Notes: generated by a model not told the origin, from the sequence alone. A DNA stretch of 64,000 bases from Rhodanobacter denitrificans (GCA_003241385.1 QFPO01000005.1:124001-188000); one strand, 5' to 3'. Numbered from the stretch's first letter, positions 38,852 to 48,561 are shown. Program-made: numbers and translations.

Positions 38852-39748
38852 TCATTGCAGGCTCAGGTTGAGGTCGACCGGCTGGCCGTTGCGCAGCACG
38901 CGGGCGCGGACGCTGCCGCCGCTCTGGAGACTGGCGAGCAGCTGCGGGCTCGGCGTCGCCGAGCCGACCGCCACGCCGTTGATCGAGGTGACGACGTCGC
39001 CCGGCTGCAGCCCGTAGCGGGCCAGCAACGCCGGATCGATGCCGGCGATCTGCATGCCGACGACGCGGCCGTTCTCGCGGACCGGCTGCAGATGGCCGGC
39101 GAGGTCGGCGCCGCCCTTGAGCTGGGTCATCGCCTGCTGCCAGTCGACCGCACCGTGCGCCATCTGCGGCGGTGTGTAGGTCGCCGCGGCGGCCGGCGGA
39201 TCGGCCGGGAAGGCGGGGCGCCGTTCGCCGCTGCGCACGGTAGCCGGCGTCGGCTTGACGATGTCGGCCGGTGCCAGCGAGGTCTCGCGCGGCAGCCGCA
39301 GCGTTTCCTCGGCGCCGTCGTGCAGCAGGATCACGTAGTCGGCGTAGACCGCCTGCAGGCGCACGCCCGGTGCGATCTCGCTGCCGGCGCGCCAGGCGCG
39401 TTCGCCGCCCTGGCCGTCGCCGATGACCGCGACGCCGGCCTGCGGATCGGCGTCGGCGAGCGTGCCGCGCAGCGTCAGTGCCAGCGTCGTCGCCGGCGCG
39501 ATACGGCCGTCCGGCCTGACCCGGTCGTGCGTGCCGAAGACGTGCCATTGCGCGATCGAGACCGGCGCCGCCGGTACCGTCGCGGCGCCTGCGGCCGGCG
39601 CGTCAGGCGCCGGCGGGGGGCCGGCCAGCAGCAGCCAGATCAGACGCGCCAGCAGCCACAGCGCGAGCGCGGCCAGGATCAGGCAGGCCGCGGCGGCACC
39701 GAGCCCGGCATAGCGCTCGCGATCGACGCTGGACATCGGTCCGACCAT
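38852..39748 (-). CDS. gspC: Type II secretion system protein GspC
   Basis: Inner-membrane protein that links the secretin to the inner-membrane platform; 298 residues (294 from the second ATG at 39736). An N-terminal membrane helix (GAAAACLILAALALWLLARLIWLLL) is followed by a Pro/Ala linker, the homology region (about 65-150: VSIAQWHVFGTHD, LALTLRGTLADADPQAGVAVIGD, WRAGSEIAPGVRLQAVYADYVIL) and a C-terminal PDZ domain (about 215-298: IAGIDPALLARYGLQPGDVVTSINGVAV). It starts the C-D-E operon and is 22 bases from gspD. Confidence 0.9.
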   Translation of the reverse strand: MVGPMSSVDRERYAGLGAAAACLILAALALWLLARLIWLLLAGPPPAPDAPAAGAATVPAAPVSIAQWHVFGTHDRVRPDGRIAPATTLALTLRGTLADADPQAGVAVIGDGQGGERAWRAGSEIAPGVRLQAVYADYVILLHDGAEETLRLPRETSLAPADIVKPTPATVRSGERRPAFPADPPAAAATYTPPQMAHGAVDWQQAMTQLKGGADLAGHLQPVRENGRVVGMQIAGIDPALLARYGLQPGDVVTSINGVAVGSATPSPQLLASLQSGGSVRARVLRNGQPVDLNLSLQ

Positions 39749-39947
39749 CCCCTGAAACCCGCCCCGGCGACAAAGACGCCCAAGCGTAGCAAAGCCGCGG
39801 CGCGACCGCTGTGCCCGGCGCCGGAGCGACGTGTCTGATCGCGGCGGAGTTTCGCGTATCCGAGGGCGAAGGGGGCCAGTACCGCCGCGGCCGTTCCTGT
39901 TCCAACGGTACCGGCGGCTCGTCTTTGGACAAGCAGGAGCTCACGCA

Positions 39948-41555
39948 ATGAACATCGCCTCAGATTCGACGCGTTCCGATTCGACGCGGTCCGGCCGCCG
40001 CGCCGGGGCGCACGGCCGCCGCATGCTCTTCCTCGCCGGCTGGTTGCTCGCCTTCGCGGCCGGCGCCGCCGTCGCCCAGCCCAAACCGCTCGGTCCGCTC
40101 GACGCACCGGCGTCCGAGCCGGAGATGCCGGCCGGCGCCAACGACTTCGTCTACGATCCCTCGTTCGGCGTCGGCGGCATCTCGGTCGACCGCTTCGCCG
40201 GTACGTCCAATGCCGCCTACGACGGCCAGAAACTGGTGCGCCTGCCCAACGGCGACGTCGTCGTCGCCGGCCTGATCCCGGCCGGCTCGGGCGACCAGCA
40301 GCTCGGCATCGTCCGCTACAGCCCGTCCGGACGCCGCGTGACCTGGCCGGCCATCAGCGCGCCGTTCGGCCACAACGCGAACCAGTACATCGTCTATCCG
40401 AACGGCGCGGCCAACTCGCCGAAGATCACCAACGTCGCCGCGATCGTGCAGCGCAGCGGCTACCTCTACGTGCTGGTCGACGACAAGTACGTCGACGGAC
40501 TCGAGAAGTATCGGCCGGCGGTGATCGCGTTCGCCGACACCGGCCGCTTCGTCGGCTGGTGGTTCGTCCATCCCGACAACGACGTCTACAACAACGCGCG
40601 CGACATGGCGATCTCCGGCAGCAAGCTGACCCTGCTCGGCGGCAACTCGGCCGGCGGCTGGTGGACCAAGTTCTGGACCGCGCGCTTCAACATCAACGCC
40701 GACGGCACGCTGAGCTTCAACTCGACGTTCGGCGGCAACGGTGCGCCCGTGTTCACGCTGCCGACCGCCGCCGGCGGCTGCTCGGGCGCGCAGATCGGCG
40801 GCTTCTGTCCGATCACCGGCATCGCGCTCGACTACGCCAAGAGCCTGGCGGTGCAGATCTCGCCGAAGTTCTACGTCGCCTTCACGAAGAAGTACGACAA
40901 CAGCGGTGACCACGATCCGTGCGTGGCGCGCTTCAACGACAACGGCACGCTCGACACCGGCTTCGGCACCGGCGGCATCGCCTGCGTGCCGTTCGACAAC
41001 GGCGGCAATCTCGAGGACCGTGCGGTCGCGATGCACACCGACTACCACATGGTCGGCACGATTCCGAACGTCAGCTACGTGGAGGACATCTACCTGGTCG
41101 CCAGCGTGGCGCGCCAGTTCAGCAACGGCGTCGGCGTGGCGCGCCTCAACAGCGGCGGCACCCTCAACAGCGAGTTCGGCAGCGGCGGCAAGATCGTGTT
41201 CGGCGGCTGCGGTGCCGGCTGCACGGTCAACCTGGGTCCGACGATCCCGCGCGCGATCACGCGCAGCGGTGCCAACCTCGGCATCGCCGGCTACTGGGAT
41301 CCGAACCTCGTCGACGATCCGCAGCTGGCCGTGGTCAATGCGCTCAACGGCAGCTTCCTGTCGTTCCGGGTCATGGGCATCGCCTCGGGGGACGCGATCT
41401 TCGGCGACATCGTGGCCGGGCCCAACGGCGGCTTCGTGACGGCCGGCTGGGCCAAGGACGATACGGTCGGCAGCTGGCAGAAGATGTACTTCACCTCGCG
41501 GATCGCCCCCGAGGGCTTCGTCAACGATCTGATCTTCCGCTACGGACACGAGTAG
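39948..41555 (+). CDS. Secreted delta-60 repeat protein
   Basis: Protein of 535 residues with AGGAG (39934-39938) before the ATG. A Ser/Arg-rich N-terminus encoded by a small tandem repeat (STRSDSTRSGRR) leads into a signal peptide (MLFLAGWLLAFAAGAAVAQ). The rest is a beta-propeller-like series of delta-60 units, e.g. FVYDPSFGVGGISV, FNDNGTLDTGFGTGGIACVPF and LNSGGTLNSEFGSGGKIVF. Such proteins are secreted or surface-bound with no defined activity. Six or more Cys suggest disulfides in the exported form. A hairpin follows its stop. Confidence 0.8.
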   Translation: MNIASDSTRSDSTRSGRRAGAHGRRMLFLAGWLLAFAAGAAVAQPKPLGPLDAPASEPEMPAGANDFVYDPSFGVGGISVDRFAGTSNAAYDGQKLVRLPNGDVVVAGLIPAGSGDQQLGIVRYSPSGRRVTWPAISAPFGHNANQYIVYPNGAANSPKITNVAAIVQRSGYLYVLVDDKYVDGLEKYRPAVIAFADTGRFVGWWFVHPDNDVYNNARDMAISGSKLTLLGGNSAGGWWTKFWTARFNINADGTLSFNSTFGGNGAPVFTLPTAAGGCSGAQIGGFCPITGIALDYAKSLAVQISPKFYVAFTKKYDNSGDHDPCVARFNDNGTLDTGFGTGGIACVPFDNGGNLEDRAVAMHTDYHMVGTIPNVSYVEDIYLVASVARQFSNGVGVARLNSGGTLNSEFGSGGKIVFGGCGAGCTVNLGPTIPRAITRSGANLGIAGYWDPNLVDDPQLAVVNALNGSFLSFRVMGIASGDAIFGDIVAGPNGGFVTAGWAKDDTVGSWQKMYFTSRIAPEGFVNDLIFRYGHE

Positions 41556-41617
41556 GCGCCGCATGCCCGATCGGCGGCATCATCGGAGCGCCGGCGCGGT
41601 CGGGCCGGCGCCGGCCG

Positions 41618-41639
41618 AGCCGGGGCGTGCGCCCCGGCT
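41618..41639 (+). terminator. Hairpin after the delta-60 repeat gene
   Basis: AGCCGGGGCG (41618-41627) and CGCCCCGGCT (41630-41639) form a perfect 10-bp stem about 60 bases after the stop codon, followed by only two T. It probably separates this gene from the sigma factor gene 36 bases further on. Confidence 0.5.
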
Positions 41640-41674
41640 TGGCAGCGGCCGGCCCGAAACGCTACCTTCGGCGC

Positions 41675-42241
41675 ATGAGCGAGGCGACCGGCGACAGCGT
41701 GACCCGATGGCTGGTTCGATGGCGCGAAGGCGACAAGGCGGCCTTGGAGCGTCTGCTGCCGCTGGTCTACGCGGACCTGCGGCGGATCGCGGCCAGCCAG
41801 CTGCGCGGCCAGAGCGGCCACACGACGCTGCAGACCACGGCGCTCGTGCACGACGTGCTGCTGCGCCTGCTGGACCGGCCCGCAGCCGACTTCCAGAGCA
41901 CCGCGCACCTGCTCAATGCGGCGGCGCGGATGATGCGCCAGAACCTGGTCGACCGGGCGCGCGCGGCACGCACCGACAAGCACGGCGGCGGCTGGCTGCG
42001 CGACGACTTCACCGCCGCGCTCGAGCTGCCGATTCCGGACGGCACCGATCTGGCGAACCTCGACACCGCCCTGGACGAGCTCGCCGCGTTCGACGAGCGC
42101 ATGGCCAAGGTCGTGGAGCTGCGCTACTTCATCGGTCTGGGCGTGGCCGAGGTCGCCGCGACGCTCGGCGTCGCCGAACGCACCGCGCAACGCGACTGGA
42201 TCGCCGCACGCGCCTGGCTCAAGGAGCGGCTCGAGCCGTGA
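41675..42241 (+). CDS. ECF-like sigma factor (Sig-70_X6 type)
   Basis: Protein of 188 residues from the ATG at 41675. The region-2-like half has LVYADLRRIAASQLRGQSGHTTLQTTALVHDVLLRLL and FQSTAHLLNAAARMMRQNLVDRARAARTDKHGG; the region-4 half has RMAKVVELRYFIGLGVAEVAATLGVAERTAQRDWIAARAWLKERL. This is the signature of the xanthomonad/planctomycete-type ECF-like sigma factors usually encoded next to a Ser/Thr kinase with TPR repeats, as here. The kinase presumably controls its activity; no anti-sigma factor gene is present. Confidence 0.88.
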   Translation: MSEATGDSVTRWLVRWREGDKAALERLLPLVYADLRRIAASQLRGQSGHTTLQTTALVHDVLLRLLDRPAADFQSTAHLLNAAARMMRQNLVDRARAARTDKHGGGWLRDDFTAALELPIPDGTDLANLDTALDELAAFDERMAKVVELRYFIGLGVAEVAATLGVAERTAQRDWIAARAWLKERLEP

Positions 42242-42275
42242 ACGGCCGGCGGCGCGCGCCGCAGTGTGCGGCGCG

Positions 42276-45152
42276 ATGAACGAGCGCGACCGCCTGGCCG
42301 TGCGCATCCTGCGCGATGCGCTCGATGCCGAGTCCGACCGGCGCGACGCGTTCGTCGCCGAGCGCTGCGGCGAGGACGTCACGCTGCGCGCGCGCGTCGA
42401 GGCACTGCTGCGCGAGGCCGACAGCCTCGATGCGGTGCGTTCCGATGCGGCCGTGCCGTCGGCCGACGGCCGTGCCGACGATCGCAGCGACGCACTGGTC
42501 GGCACGCGGCTCGGTCCGTTCGTGGTCTCGGCGCGGATCGGCCGCGGCGGCATGGGCGTGGTCTATCGCGGCGAACGCGAGGGCGCCGATTTCGCGCAGA
42601 CCGTCGCGATCAAGCTGATCCGGCGCGGCTTCGACTTCGACGACGTCGCCGCACGCTTTCTGCGCGAGCGGCGCATCCTGGCGCGGCTCTCGCACCCGAA
42701 CCTGGCGCGTTTCATCGACGGCGGCGTGGCGCCGGATGGCCGCCCCTGGTTCGCGCTGGAGTTCGTCCGCGGCGAGTCGATCACGGCCTGGTGCGATCGC
42801 CAGCGGCTCGGCATCCGCGCGCGCGTGCGGCTGTTCCTCGACGTCTGCGCGGCCGTGCAGCACGCGCACGCGCAGCTGGTCGTGCATCGCGATCTGAAGC
42901 CGGCCAACGTGCTGGTCGACGACGCCGGCCAGGTGCGGCTGCTCGATTTCGGCATCGCGCGTCTGCTCGCCGGCGACGACGGCGAGTCGGGTGCGCCGAC
43001 CACGATCGGCCTGCGCTATGCGCTGACGCCCGAATACGCCGCGCCGGAGCAGTTCGGCGGCGAAACCGCCGGCGTCGCGACCGACATCTACGCGCTCGGC
43101 GTGCTGCTGTACCAGCTCGTCGCCGGCGTGCTGCCGTACGCGCTCGACCGGGCCGACCTGGTCGCGAGCGAGCGCATCGTGCGCGAGACGCCGCCGCAGG
43201 CGCTGGCGGCCGCGATCGGTCGGCCCGCCGACACCGCGCGCGGCGAGCTCGACCCGGCCGCGCGTCTGGCCGCGCGCGACACCACGCTGCGCGCCTATCG
43301 GGCCGAGGTGCGCGGCGATCTCGGCCGCATCGTCGAGACCGCGCTGGCCAAGGAGCCCGAGCGCCGCTACGCGACCGTCGAGGCCTTCGCCGAGGACCTG
43401 CGGCGCTGGCGCGCCGGCGATCCGGTGCGCGTGTCCGGCAACCGCCTCGGCTACCGGCTCGGCAAGTTCGTGCGGCGCAACCGCGTCGCGGTCGCGATCA
43501 CGGTCGTGCTCGCGGCCGGCCTCGCGCTCAGCAGCGCCTACGCGATCCATCGCGCCGAGCGCGAGTATCGCCAGCGCGTGCGCGCCGAGACGACGCTGAG
43601 CTTCATGCGCGACATCTTCGACGCGAACACGCCCGAGAACACCGACGGCGCGAAGTTGACCGCGATGCAGCTGCTCGACCGCGCCGGTGAACGCATCGGC
43701 GAATATTTTCCGGACGATCCGCCGGCGCAGGCCGAGCTGTCCGGCCAGCTCGGCGACGTCTACAGCAGCCTGACCCTGCACGAGCGTGCCGTGCCGTTCC
43801 ACGAGCGCGCGGTCGCGCTGCTGCGCGAGCGCGGCGACCGCGGCGATCCGGTCTATCTGACGCGCCTGCTGGCGCTGGCCAACGCCTACTACGAGACCTA
43901 TCGCTTCGACGACGCGCTGGCCCTGGTCGACCGCGACCTGGACGCCGCGCGCGGCGTCGCGATCGGCGGCGAGCCGTTCTACGGCCGCCTGCTGGCGATG
44001 CGCTCGGCCGCGCTGAACCGGCTCGGCCGCATGCAGGAAGCCGAGGCCGGCCTGCGCGAGGCGATCGCGCTGTACCGGCGCAGCGGCGTGGTCGCCAGTG
44101 GCGGCTACGCCGAGATGTACACCGACCTCGGCTACACGCTGCTCGACGGCGGCAATCTGGACGGGGCGCTCGACGCATTCCGCAGCGCCGAGACGATCCT
44201 GCTCGGCGCACCCGGCAGCACCCGGCTGCAGCAGCTGAGCAACCGGCTCAACATCGGCACCGTCTACATCCGCACCGGCGAGTCGGCGCAGGCGGTCGCG
44301 GTGCTCGAGCCGCTGATCGGCCAGTACGAGGCGCTGCTCGGCGCGAGCTCCGGCCATACGATGACCGCGCGCAGTAAGCTCGCGCAGGCCTATGCGGCCG
44401 ACGGGCGCTACGTCGAGGCGCTCGATGCGATCGACGCGAATCTGCGCGCGGTCGCCGACAGCGGCGTCAGCGACCCGCGCGAGCGCATCGAGATCGGCCT
44501 GGTCAAGGCCAAGCTCGCGACCTATGCGCTGCGGCCCGAGGTCGCGCGGCCGCTGGTGCTGCAGACGCGCGCCTACATCGCCGAGGCGATGCGCGAGCCC
44601 TCGTTCGCACGCGGCCGTCTGCAATGGGTGATCGGCGAGTTCTGGCTGCAGGCCGGCGATTGCGACGCGGCCGAGCCGGTGCTCGAAGCGGCGCGCGCGG
44701 ACGCGCTGGCGACCAGCGCCGACGGTGCCGCCAACCCGAGCGTCGCCGAAGCCGAGGACAGCCTCGGCCGCTGCCGCCTGCTGCGTGGCGACCACGCCGG
44801 CGCGCGTGCGCATCTGGACCGCGCGGTCGCGACGTTCGGCCAGGTGCTCGGCGCCGACCACCGTCGCAGCGTGCGCAGCCGCATCCACCGCGCCTGGGTC
44901 GATGCGCTCGCCGACGGCGATGCCGCCGCGCTCGAGCGCATGGCCGCGCTGCGGCCGCTGCTGGTGACCGCGCTCGGCACCGACGACAAGCCGGTGGTCT
45001 GGCAGCTCGACCTGATGCTCGACGATCTCGCGCGTCGCGCCGGCGCCGCGCCGATCGACCCGGCGCGCCGTCGCCAGGCCGAGGATGGGCTCAAGCGCCT
45101 CAGCCGGCAAGACCGGGTGCCGAGCTACGTCGGTCTCAACAGTTTTTCCTGA
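42276..45152 (+). CDS. Membrane Ser/Thr protein kinase with TPR-rich C-terminal region
   Basis: Protein of 958 residues (962 from a GTG 12 bases upstream). After an N-terminal helical region comes a Hanks-type kinase domain (about residues 80-385) with IGRGGMGVVY, the catalytic Lys in VAIK (about 114), HRDLKPANVL (about 204), DFG (about 224) and YAAPEQ; all catalytic residues are kept. One membrane helix lies at about 404-424. The rest (about 430-930) is tetratricopeptide-like, with repeated helical pairs. It lies 34 bases after the sigma factor gene and forms an operon with it, the usual layout for this pair. Confidence 0.92.
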   Translation: MNERDRLAVRILRDALDAESDRRDAFVAERCGEDVTLRARVEALLREADSLDAVRSDAAVPSADGRADDRSDALVGTRLGPFVVSARIGRGGMGVVYRGEREGADFAQTVAIKLIRRGFDFDDVAARFLRERRILARLSHPNLARFIDGGVAPDGRPWFALEFVRGESITAWCDRQRLGIRARVRLFLDVCAAVQHAHAQLVVHRDLKPANVLVDDAGQVRLLDFGIARLLAGDDGESGAPTTIGLRYALTPEYAAPEQFGGETAGVATDIYALGVLLYQLVAGVLPYALDRADLVASERIVRETPPQALAAAIGRPADTARGELDPAARLAARDTTLRAYRAEVRGDLGRIVETALAKEPERRYATVEAFAEDLRRWRAGDPVRVSGNRLGYRLGKFVRRNRVAVAITVVLAAGLALSSAYAIHRAEREYRQRVRAETTLSFMRDIFDANTPENTDGAKLTAMQLLDRAGERIGEYFPDDPPAQAELSGQLGDVYSSLTLHERAVPFHERAVALLRERGDRGDPVYLTRLLALANAYYETYRFDDALALVDRDLDAARGVAIGGEPFYGRLLAMRSAALNRLGRMQEAEAGLREAIALYRRSGVVASGGYAEMYTDLGYTLLDGGNLDGALDAFRSAETILLGAPGSTRLQQLSNRLNIGTVYIRTGESAQAVAVLEPLIGQYEALLGASSGHTMTARSKLAQAYAADGRYVEALDAIDANLRAVADSGVSDPRERIEIGLVKAKLATYALRPEVARPLVLQTRAYIAEAMREPSFARGRLQWVIGEFWLQAGDCDAAEPVLEAARADALATSADGAANPSVAEAEDSLGRCRLLRGDHAGARAHLDRAVATFGQVLGADHRRSVRSRIHRAWVDALADGDAAALERMAALRPLLVTALGTDDKPVVWQLDLMLDDLARRAGAAPIDPARRRQAEDGLKRLSRQDRVPSYVGLNSFS

Positions 45153-45282
45153 AGCGCACGCAACGACGCCGCTCACCGTGTCGCGCGATGTCCGCAGCGC
45201 GCGCCGCAACTCGTATGCCTGATCGGACCGGCGGCGCTTGCGTCGCCGCATCGCCCGCGGGCGCATCCGACGAGGACACGAC

Positions 45283-46272
45283 ATGAAGGCAACACACGAA
45301 CGCGGCCGCTGGCTGGCCGCCCTGATGGCGGCGACGGTCGGCATCGCCGCCGCCGCCGACCACCCGCTGCTCGGCCGTTACGAAGGTGCCGAGCAGGTCG
45401 GCCGCTACGTCACCGAGTTCGACGAGGTCGAGCTGATCGACGGCCCGATCGACGGCACGCGCGGCGCCGATGCGCCGGGCTGGCTGCGCCTGGAAGGCGC
45501 GAGCACGCTGCTGTACTACCGCCTGCCGGCCGGCCGCTCGTCGCTGGAGGTGCTGCGCAACTATCAGGGCAGCCTCGAACGCGGCGGCTTCCGCACGCTG
45601 TTCATCTGTGCGACCGGCAACGGCTCGTGCTACCGGGCGCGGCCCGGCCGCACGACCGGCACCGCGCCGTACGACTTCGCGCTCGCGTTCGACGCCAACC
45701 CGGAACTGCCGCGGCTCGATGGCGACTTCATCCGCAACTACTTCGGCACGCAGGCGCGCCATCTGCTGGCGCGGCGCGACGGACCCGACGGCGCGGTCTA
45801 CGTCAGCCTGACGATCGCCGAGCACGCGCGCGGCCATTACCTGTTCGCGCGCGTCGTCGAGACGCGCGGCATGCAGGGCGACAAGATCGCCTTCGTCGAT
45901 GCCGATGACATGCGCCGCAGCATCGCCGACAGCGGACGCGTGAGCCTGTACGGCATCCAGTTCGACTTCGATCAGGACAGTCTGCGCGAGGATTCGCAGC
46001 CGACGCTGCAGGAGATCGTGCGGCTGCTGCGCACCGAGCCCGACCTGCGCCTGACGATCGTCGGCCATACCGATGCGCAGGGCGGCTCGGCCTACAACCG
46101 GGATCTGTCGCGGCGGCGCGCCGAGCGCGTAAGCGCCTGGCTGGTCGGGCAGGGCGTCGCGCCGGCCCGGCTCGAGGCGCGCGGTGCCGGTGCGGACCAG
46201 CCGGTCGCGTCGAACGACGACGAGGACGGCCGCGCGAAGAACCGGCGGGTTGAGCTGATCCGCCGTTCGTAG
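45283..46272 (+). CDS. DUF4892 and OmpA domain protein
   Basis: Exported protein of 329 residues from the ATG after GAGGA. The signal peptide is about residues 1-21 (WLAALMAATVGIAAAA). Residues about 22-205 match the DUF4892 pattern beginning DHPLLGRYEGAEQVGRYVTEFDEVELI. The C-terminal OmpA domain (about 218-327) has YGIQFDFDQDSL, VGHTDAQGGSAYNRDLSRRRAERV and DGRAKNRRVEL, the peptidoglycan-binding residues. This architecture is found in outer-membrane or periplasmic proteins; the role of DUF4892 is unknown. The 130-base gap to the kinase gene shows no clear terminator. Confidence 0.85.
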   Translation: MKATHERGRWLAALMAATVGIAAAADHPLLGRYEGAEQVGRYVTEFDEVELIDGPIDGTRGADAPGWLRLEGASTLLYYRLPAGRSSLEVLRNYQGSLERGGFRTLFICATGNGSCYRARPGRTTGTAPYDFALAFDANPELPRLDGDFIRNYFGTQARHLLARRDGPDGAVYVSLTIAEHARGHYLFARVVETRGMQGDKIAFVDADDMRRSIADSGRVSLYGIQFDFDQDSLREDSQPTLQEIVRLLRTEPDLRLTIVGHTDAQGGSAYNRDLSRRRAERVSAWLVGQGVAPARLEARGAGADQPVASNDDEDGRAKNRRVELIRRS

Positions 46273-46477
46273 CGGCACGCGGAAACGATCCGCCTGCGCC
46301 GCGGCCAGTGCGATCGGTGGGCGATGGATCGGGCGCTCGCGCAGGCCCGGCCTGCGCGGATGTCGAGCGGGACGTTCGGCCGCATGGCGGTCGGCGCGCG
46401 CTGCGCGACGGAGCGATCGCCGTGTACGCGCCGTGCCGGACGGCGCGTGACCGGATCGGGTTTGCGGCCGGCCGCCG

Positions 46478-48220
46478 TCAGTGGCGGCCGAACAGTTTGG
46501 CGAGGCTGCGGAAGAAGCCGGGCTTCTTCGCCGGTGCCGGTGCGGCCGCCGGAGTGGCTGCGGCCAGACCCGGCGTCGCGGCCGGCTCGGTCGGGCGCGG
46601 TCCGCGCTCGCGGCGCGGCGTGCCTTCCGTGCGCGTCTCGGCGGCCGTGTTCGGCAGCGTGCCGTTCTCGCCGTTCTCACGGCGCGTGCGTCCGCGGCCG
46701 CCGCGACGGCGGCGCTTCTTCGCCGGCGCCGCGGCGTCGGTCGACGGTGCAGACGCCGAGGCGGGTGCCGGTGCCGGCGCGGCGACGGCCGCTGCGGCCG
46801 CGACGACGGGCTGCTCGGTCGTCTCGCGCGGCGGCCGCGGTGTGCGCGGCGGGCGGTTTTCGCCGCGCCGTTCGCCGCCACTGCTGCCGCTGCGGTTGCG
46901 CGGCCGCTCGCCGCTGCGTCCGCCGCCACGGCGGCCGTCGCCGGCGCCCTTCGGCGGCGGCCCGGCGGTGTTGCGCGCATCGTCGTCGGCATCGTCCTGG
47001 TCGGACGCGGCCGCGCCGGGGGCGCGCGGCTTCGGCGGCGGAACGATCAGCAGCTCGGGCTCGACCGCCGCGGTCGGAATCTTCTGGCCGATGTAGGCCT
47101 CGATGTCCGGCAGGCCCATCGCGTAGAGGTCGCAGGCGAAGCTGATCGCATCACCCTCGGCGCCCAGACGCGCGGTGCGGCCGATGCGGTGCACGTAGTC
47201 CTCGGCGTCCTGCGGCAGGTCGTAGTTGAACACGTGCGAGACCGCCGGAATGTGCAGGCCGCGCGCGGCGACGTCGGTCGCGACGAGCAGCTCGATCTCG
47301 CCCTTCTGGAAGCGGCCGAGCAGACGTTCGCGCTTGGCCTGCGGCACGTCGCCCGACAGCGTCGCGACGCGGTGGCCGTGACGCTCCAGCGCGCGCGTCA
47401 CCCGCTCGGCCATCGCCTTGGTGTTGATGAAGACGATGCTGCGGTGTTCGTCGAGCTTGCCGAGCAGATTCAGCAGCAGCGGCATCTTCTCCTCGGTCGC
47501 CGGGAAGTAGACGACCTGGCGCACGCGCGAGGCGGTGACCGATTCGGTCTCGGCCGCGAGCTTCTCGGGGCTGTTCATGTGCTCGTAGGCCAGCTCGAGC
47601 ACGCGGTAGCTCAAGGTCGCCGAGAACAGCATGCCCTGGCGTTCCTCGCGCGGCGGCATGCGCCGCAGCAGGAAGCGGATGTCCTTGATGAAGCCGAGGT
47701 CGAACATGCGGTCGGCCTCGTCGATCACGACCGCCTCGACCGAGCGGAACGTCACCACGTGCTGCTTGAGGTAGTCGATCAGTCGGCCCGGCGTCGCGAT
47801 CACGATGTCGCAGCCGGCCTTGAGCAGTTCGCGCTGCTTGTCGTAGTCGACGCCGCCGTAGATCAGCGCCGAGCGCAGACCGGTGTTGCGGCCGATGTTG
47901 CGGAAATCCTTGTCGATCTGGATCGCCAGCTCGCGCGTCGGCGCCAGGATCACCGCACGCGGTTCGCCGTCCTTGCGCTCGGCGACGGCCGCGCGCGTCA
48001 GCAGGCGGTTCATCACGGCGACCAGGAATGCGCCGGTCTTGCCGGTGCCGGTCTGCGCCTGGCCGGCGACGTCGCGCCCGGTCAGGGCGACCGGCAGCGT
48101 CAGCGCCTGGATCGGCGTGCAGCGGGTGAAGCCTGCGGCGTGCAGGCTGGACAACAGGCTTGGATGAAGGTCGAAGCTGTCGAAGAAGACGTCGGTGAGA
48201 GGCTGATGTTGGTCTGGCAT
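46478..48220 (-). CDS. rhlB: DEAD-box RNA helicase RhlB
   Basis: ATP-dependent RNA helicase of 580 residues. The helicase core (about 1-400) has the Q motif region FTRCTPIQALTLPVAL, AQTGTGKTGAF, APTRELAIQ, ATPGRLIDYL, VIDEADRMFDLGF (DEAD), SATLS, ATDVAARGLHIPAV and HRIGRTARLG. The C-terminal 180 residues are disordered, with Arg/Gly- and Pro/Ala-rich stretches and a terminal basic patch KKPGFFRSLAKLFGRH. Position opposite trxA and rho, and the tail, match xanthomonad RhlB, a degradosome helicase. The 205 bases downstream (46273-46477) hold no gene. Confidence 0.93.
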   Translation of the reverse strand: MPDQHQPLTDVFFDSFDLHPSLLSSLHAAGFTRCTPIQALTLPVALTGRDVAGQAQTGTGKTGAFLVAVMNRLLTRAAVAERKDGEPRAVILAPTRELAIQIDKDFRNIGRNTGLRSALIYGGVDYDKQRELLKAGCDIVIATPGRLIDYLKQHVVTFRSVEAVVIDEADRMFDLGFIKDIRFLLRRMPPREERQGMLFSATLSYRVLELAYEHMNSPEKLAAETESVTASRVRQVVYFPATEEKMPLLLNLLGKLDEHRSIVFINTKAMAERVTRALERHGHRVATLSGDVPQAKRERLLGRFQKGEIELLVATDVAARGLHIPAVSHVFNYDLPQDAEDYVHRIGRTARLGAEGDAISFACDLYAMGLPDIEAYIGQKIPTAAVEPELLIVPPPKPRAPGAAASDQDDADDDARNTAGPPPKGAGDGRRGGGRSGERPRNRSGSSGGERRGENRPPRTPRPPRETTEQPVVAAAAAVAAPAPAPASASAPSTDAAAPAKKRRRRGGRGRTRRENGENGTLPNTAAETRTEGTPRRERGPRPTEPAATPGLAAATPAAAPAPAKKPGFFRSLAKLFGRH

Positions 48221-48561
48221 TCCAGTGTCGGTCCGTGGGCGTCGCGCGGGCTCGCAAGCCCTTGCAAACGGAGCGTACGCCCCTCATGTGATGCGGATCG
48301 TGCTGACCCGGTTCGGCCGGGTGCGCGAGGCGGTCGCGGTCGGGGCAGGGTCTTGCCTTCGGGGCAATCCGGCCCTCGATCGTCGGGCGGCGCAGCGCCG
48401 CTTCCGGCGTCCTGACCGCTCTTGCGTGAGGCGGGTGGTTTGGGCTGAAATGACGGCGTGCATCCGCACCCACGTCCCGTCAGTCCGCCGCCCCGGCGCG
48501 CAAGTTTAGCCGAACCCGGCCTCCGGCGCGCAGCGCCCCCTCGATTATCTGGAGAAAATCC
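48221..48561. promoter_or_regulatory. Divergent intergenic region between rhlB and trxA
   Basis: Gene-free 341 bases serving two divergent genes. For trxA a weak promoter candidate is TTGCGT (48422-48427) with TGAAAT (48446-48451), an 18-base spacer. No strong candidate for rhlB is visible. GGAG (48551-48554) precedes the trxA GTG. The length leaves room for a long rhlB leader, as is common for RNA helicase genes. Confidence 0.35.

Noticed and set aside
39964..39993. Tandem DNA repeat in the start of the delta-60 gene as a phase-variation tract
   Set aside because: Only two copies of a 15-base unit, in frame, so slippage would change length by whole codons without switching the gene off.
44573..45094. 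Minus-strand frames opposite the kinase TPR region
   Set aside because: Arg/Ser-rich shadow translations without ribosome binding sites or domains.
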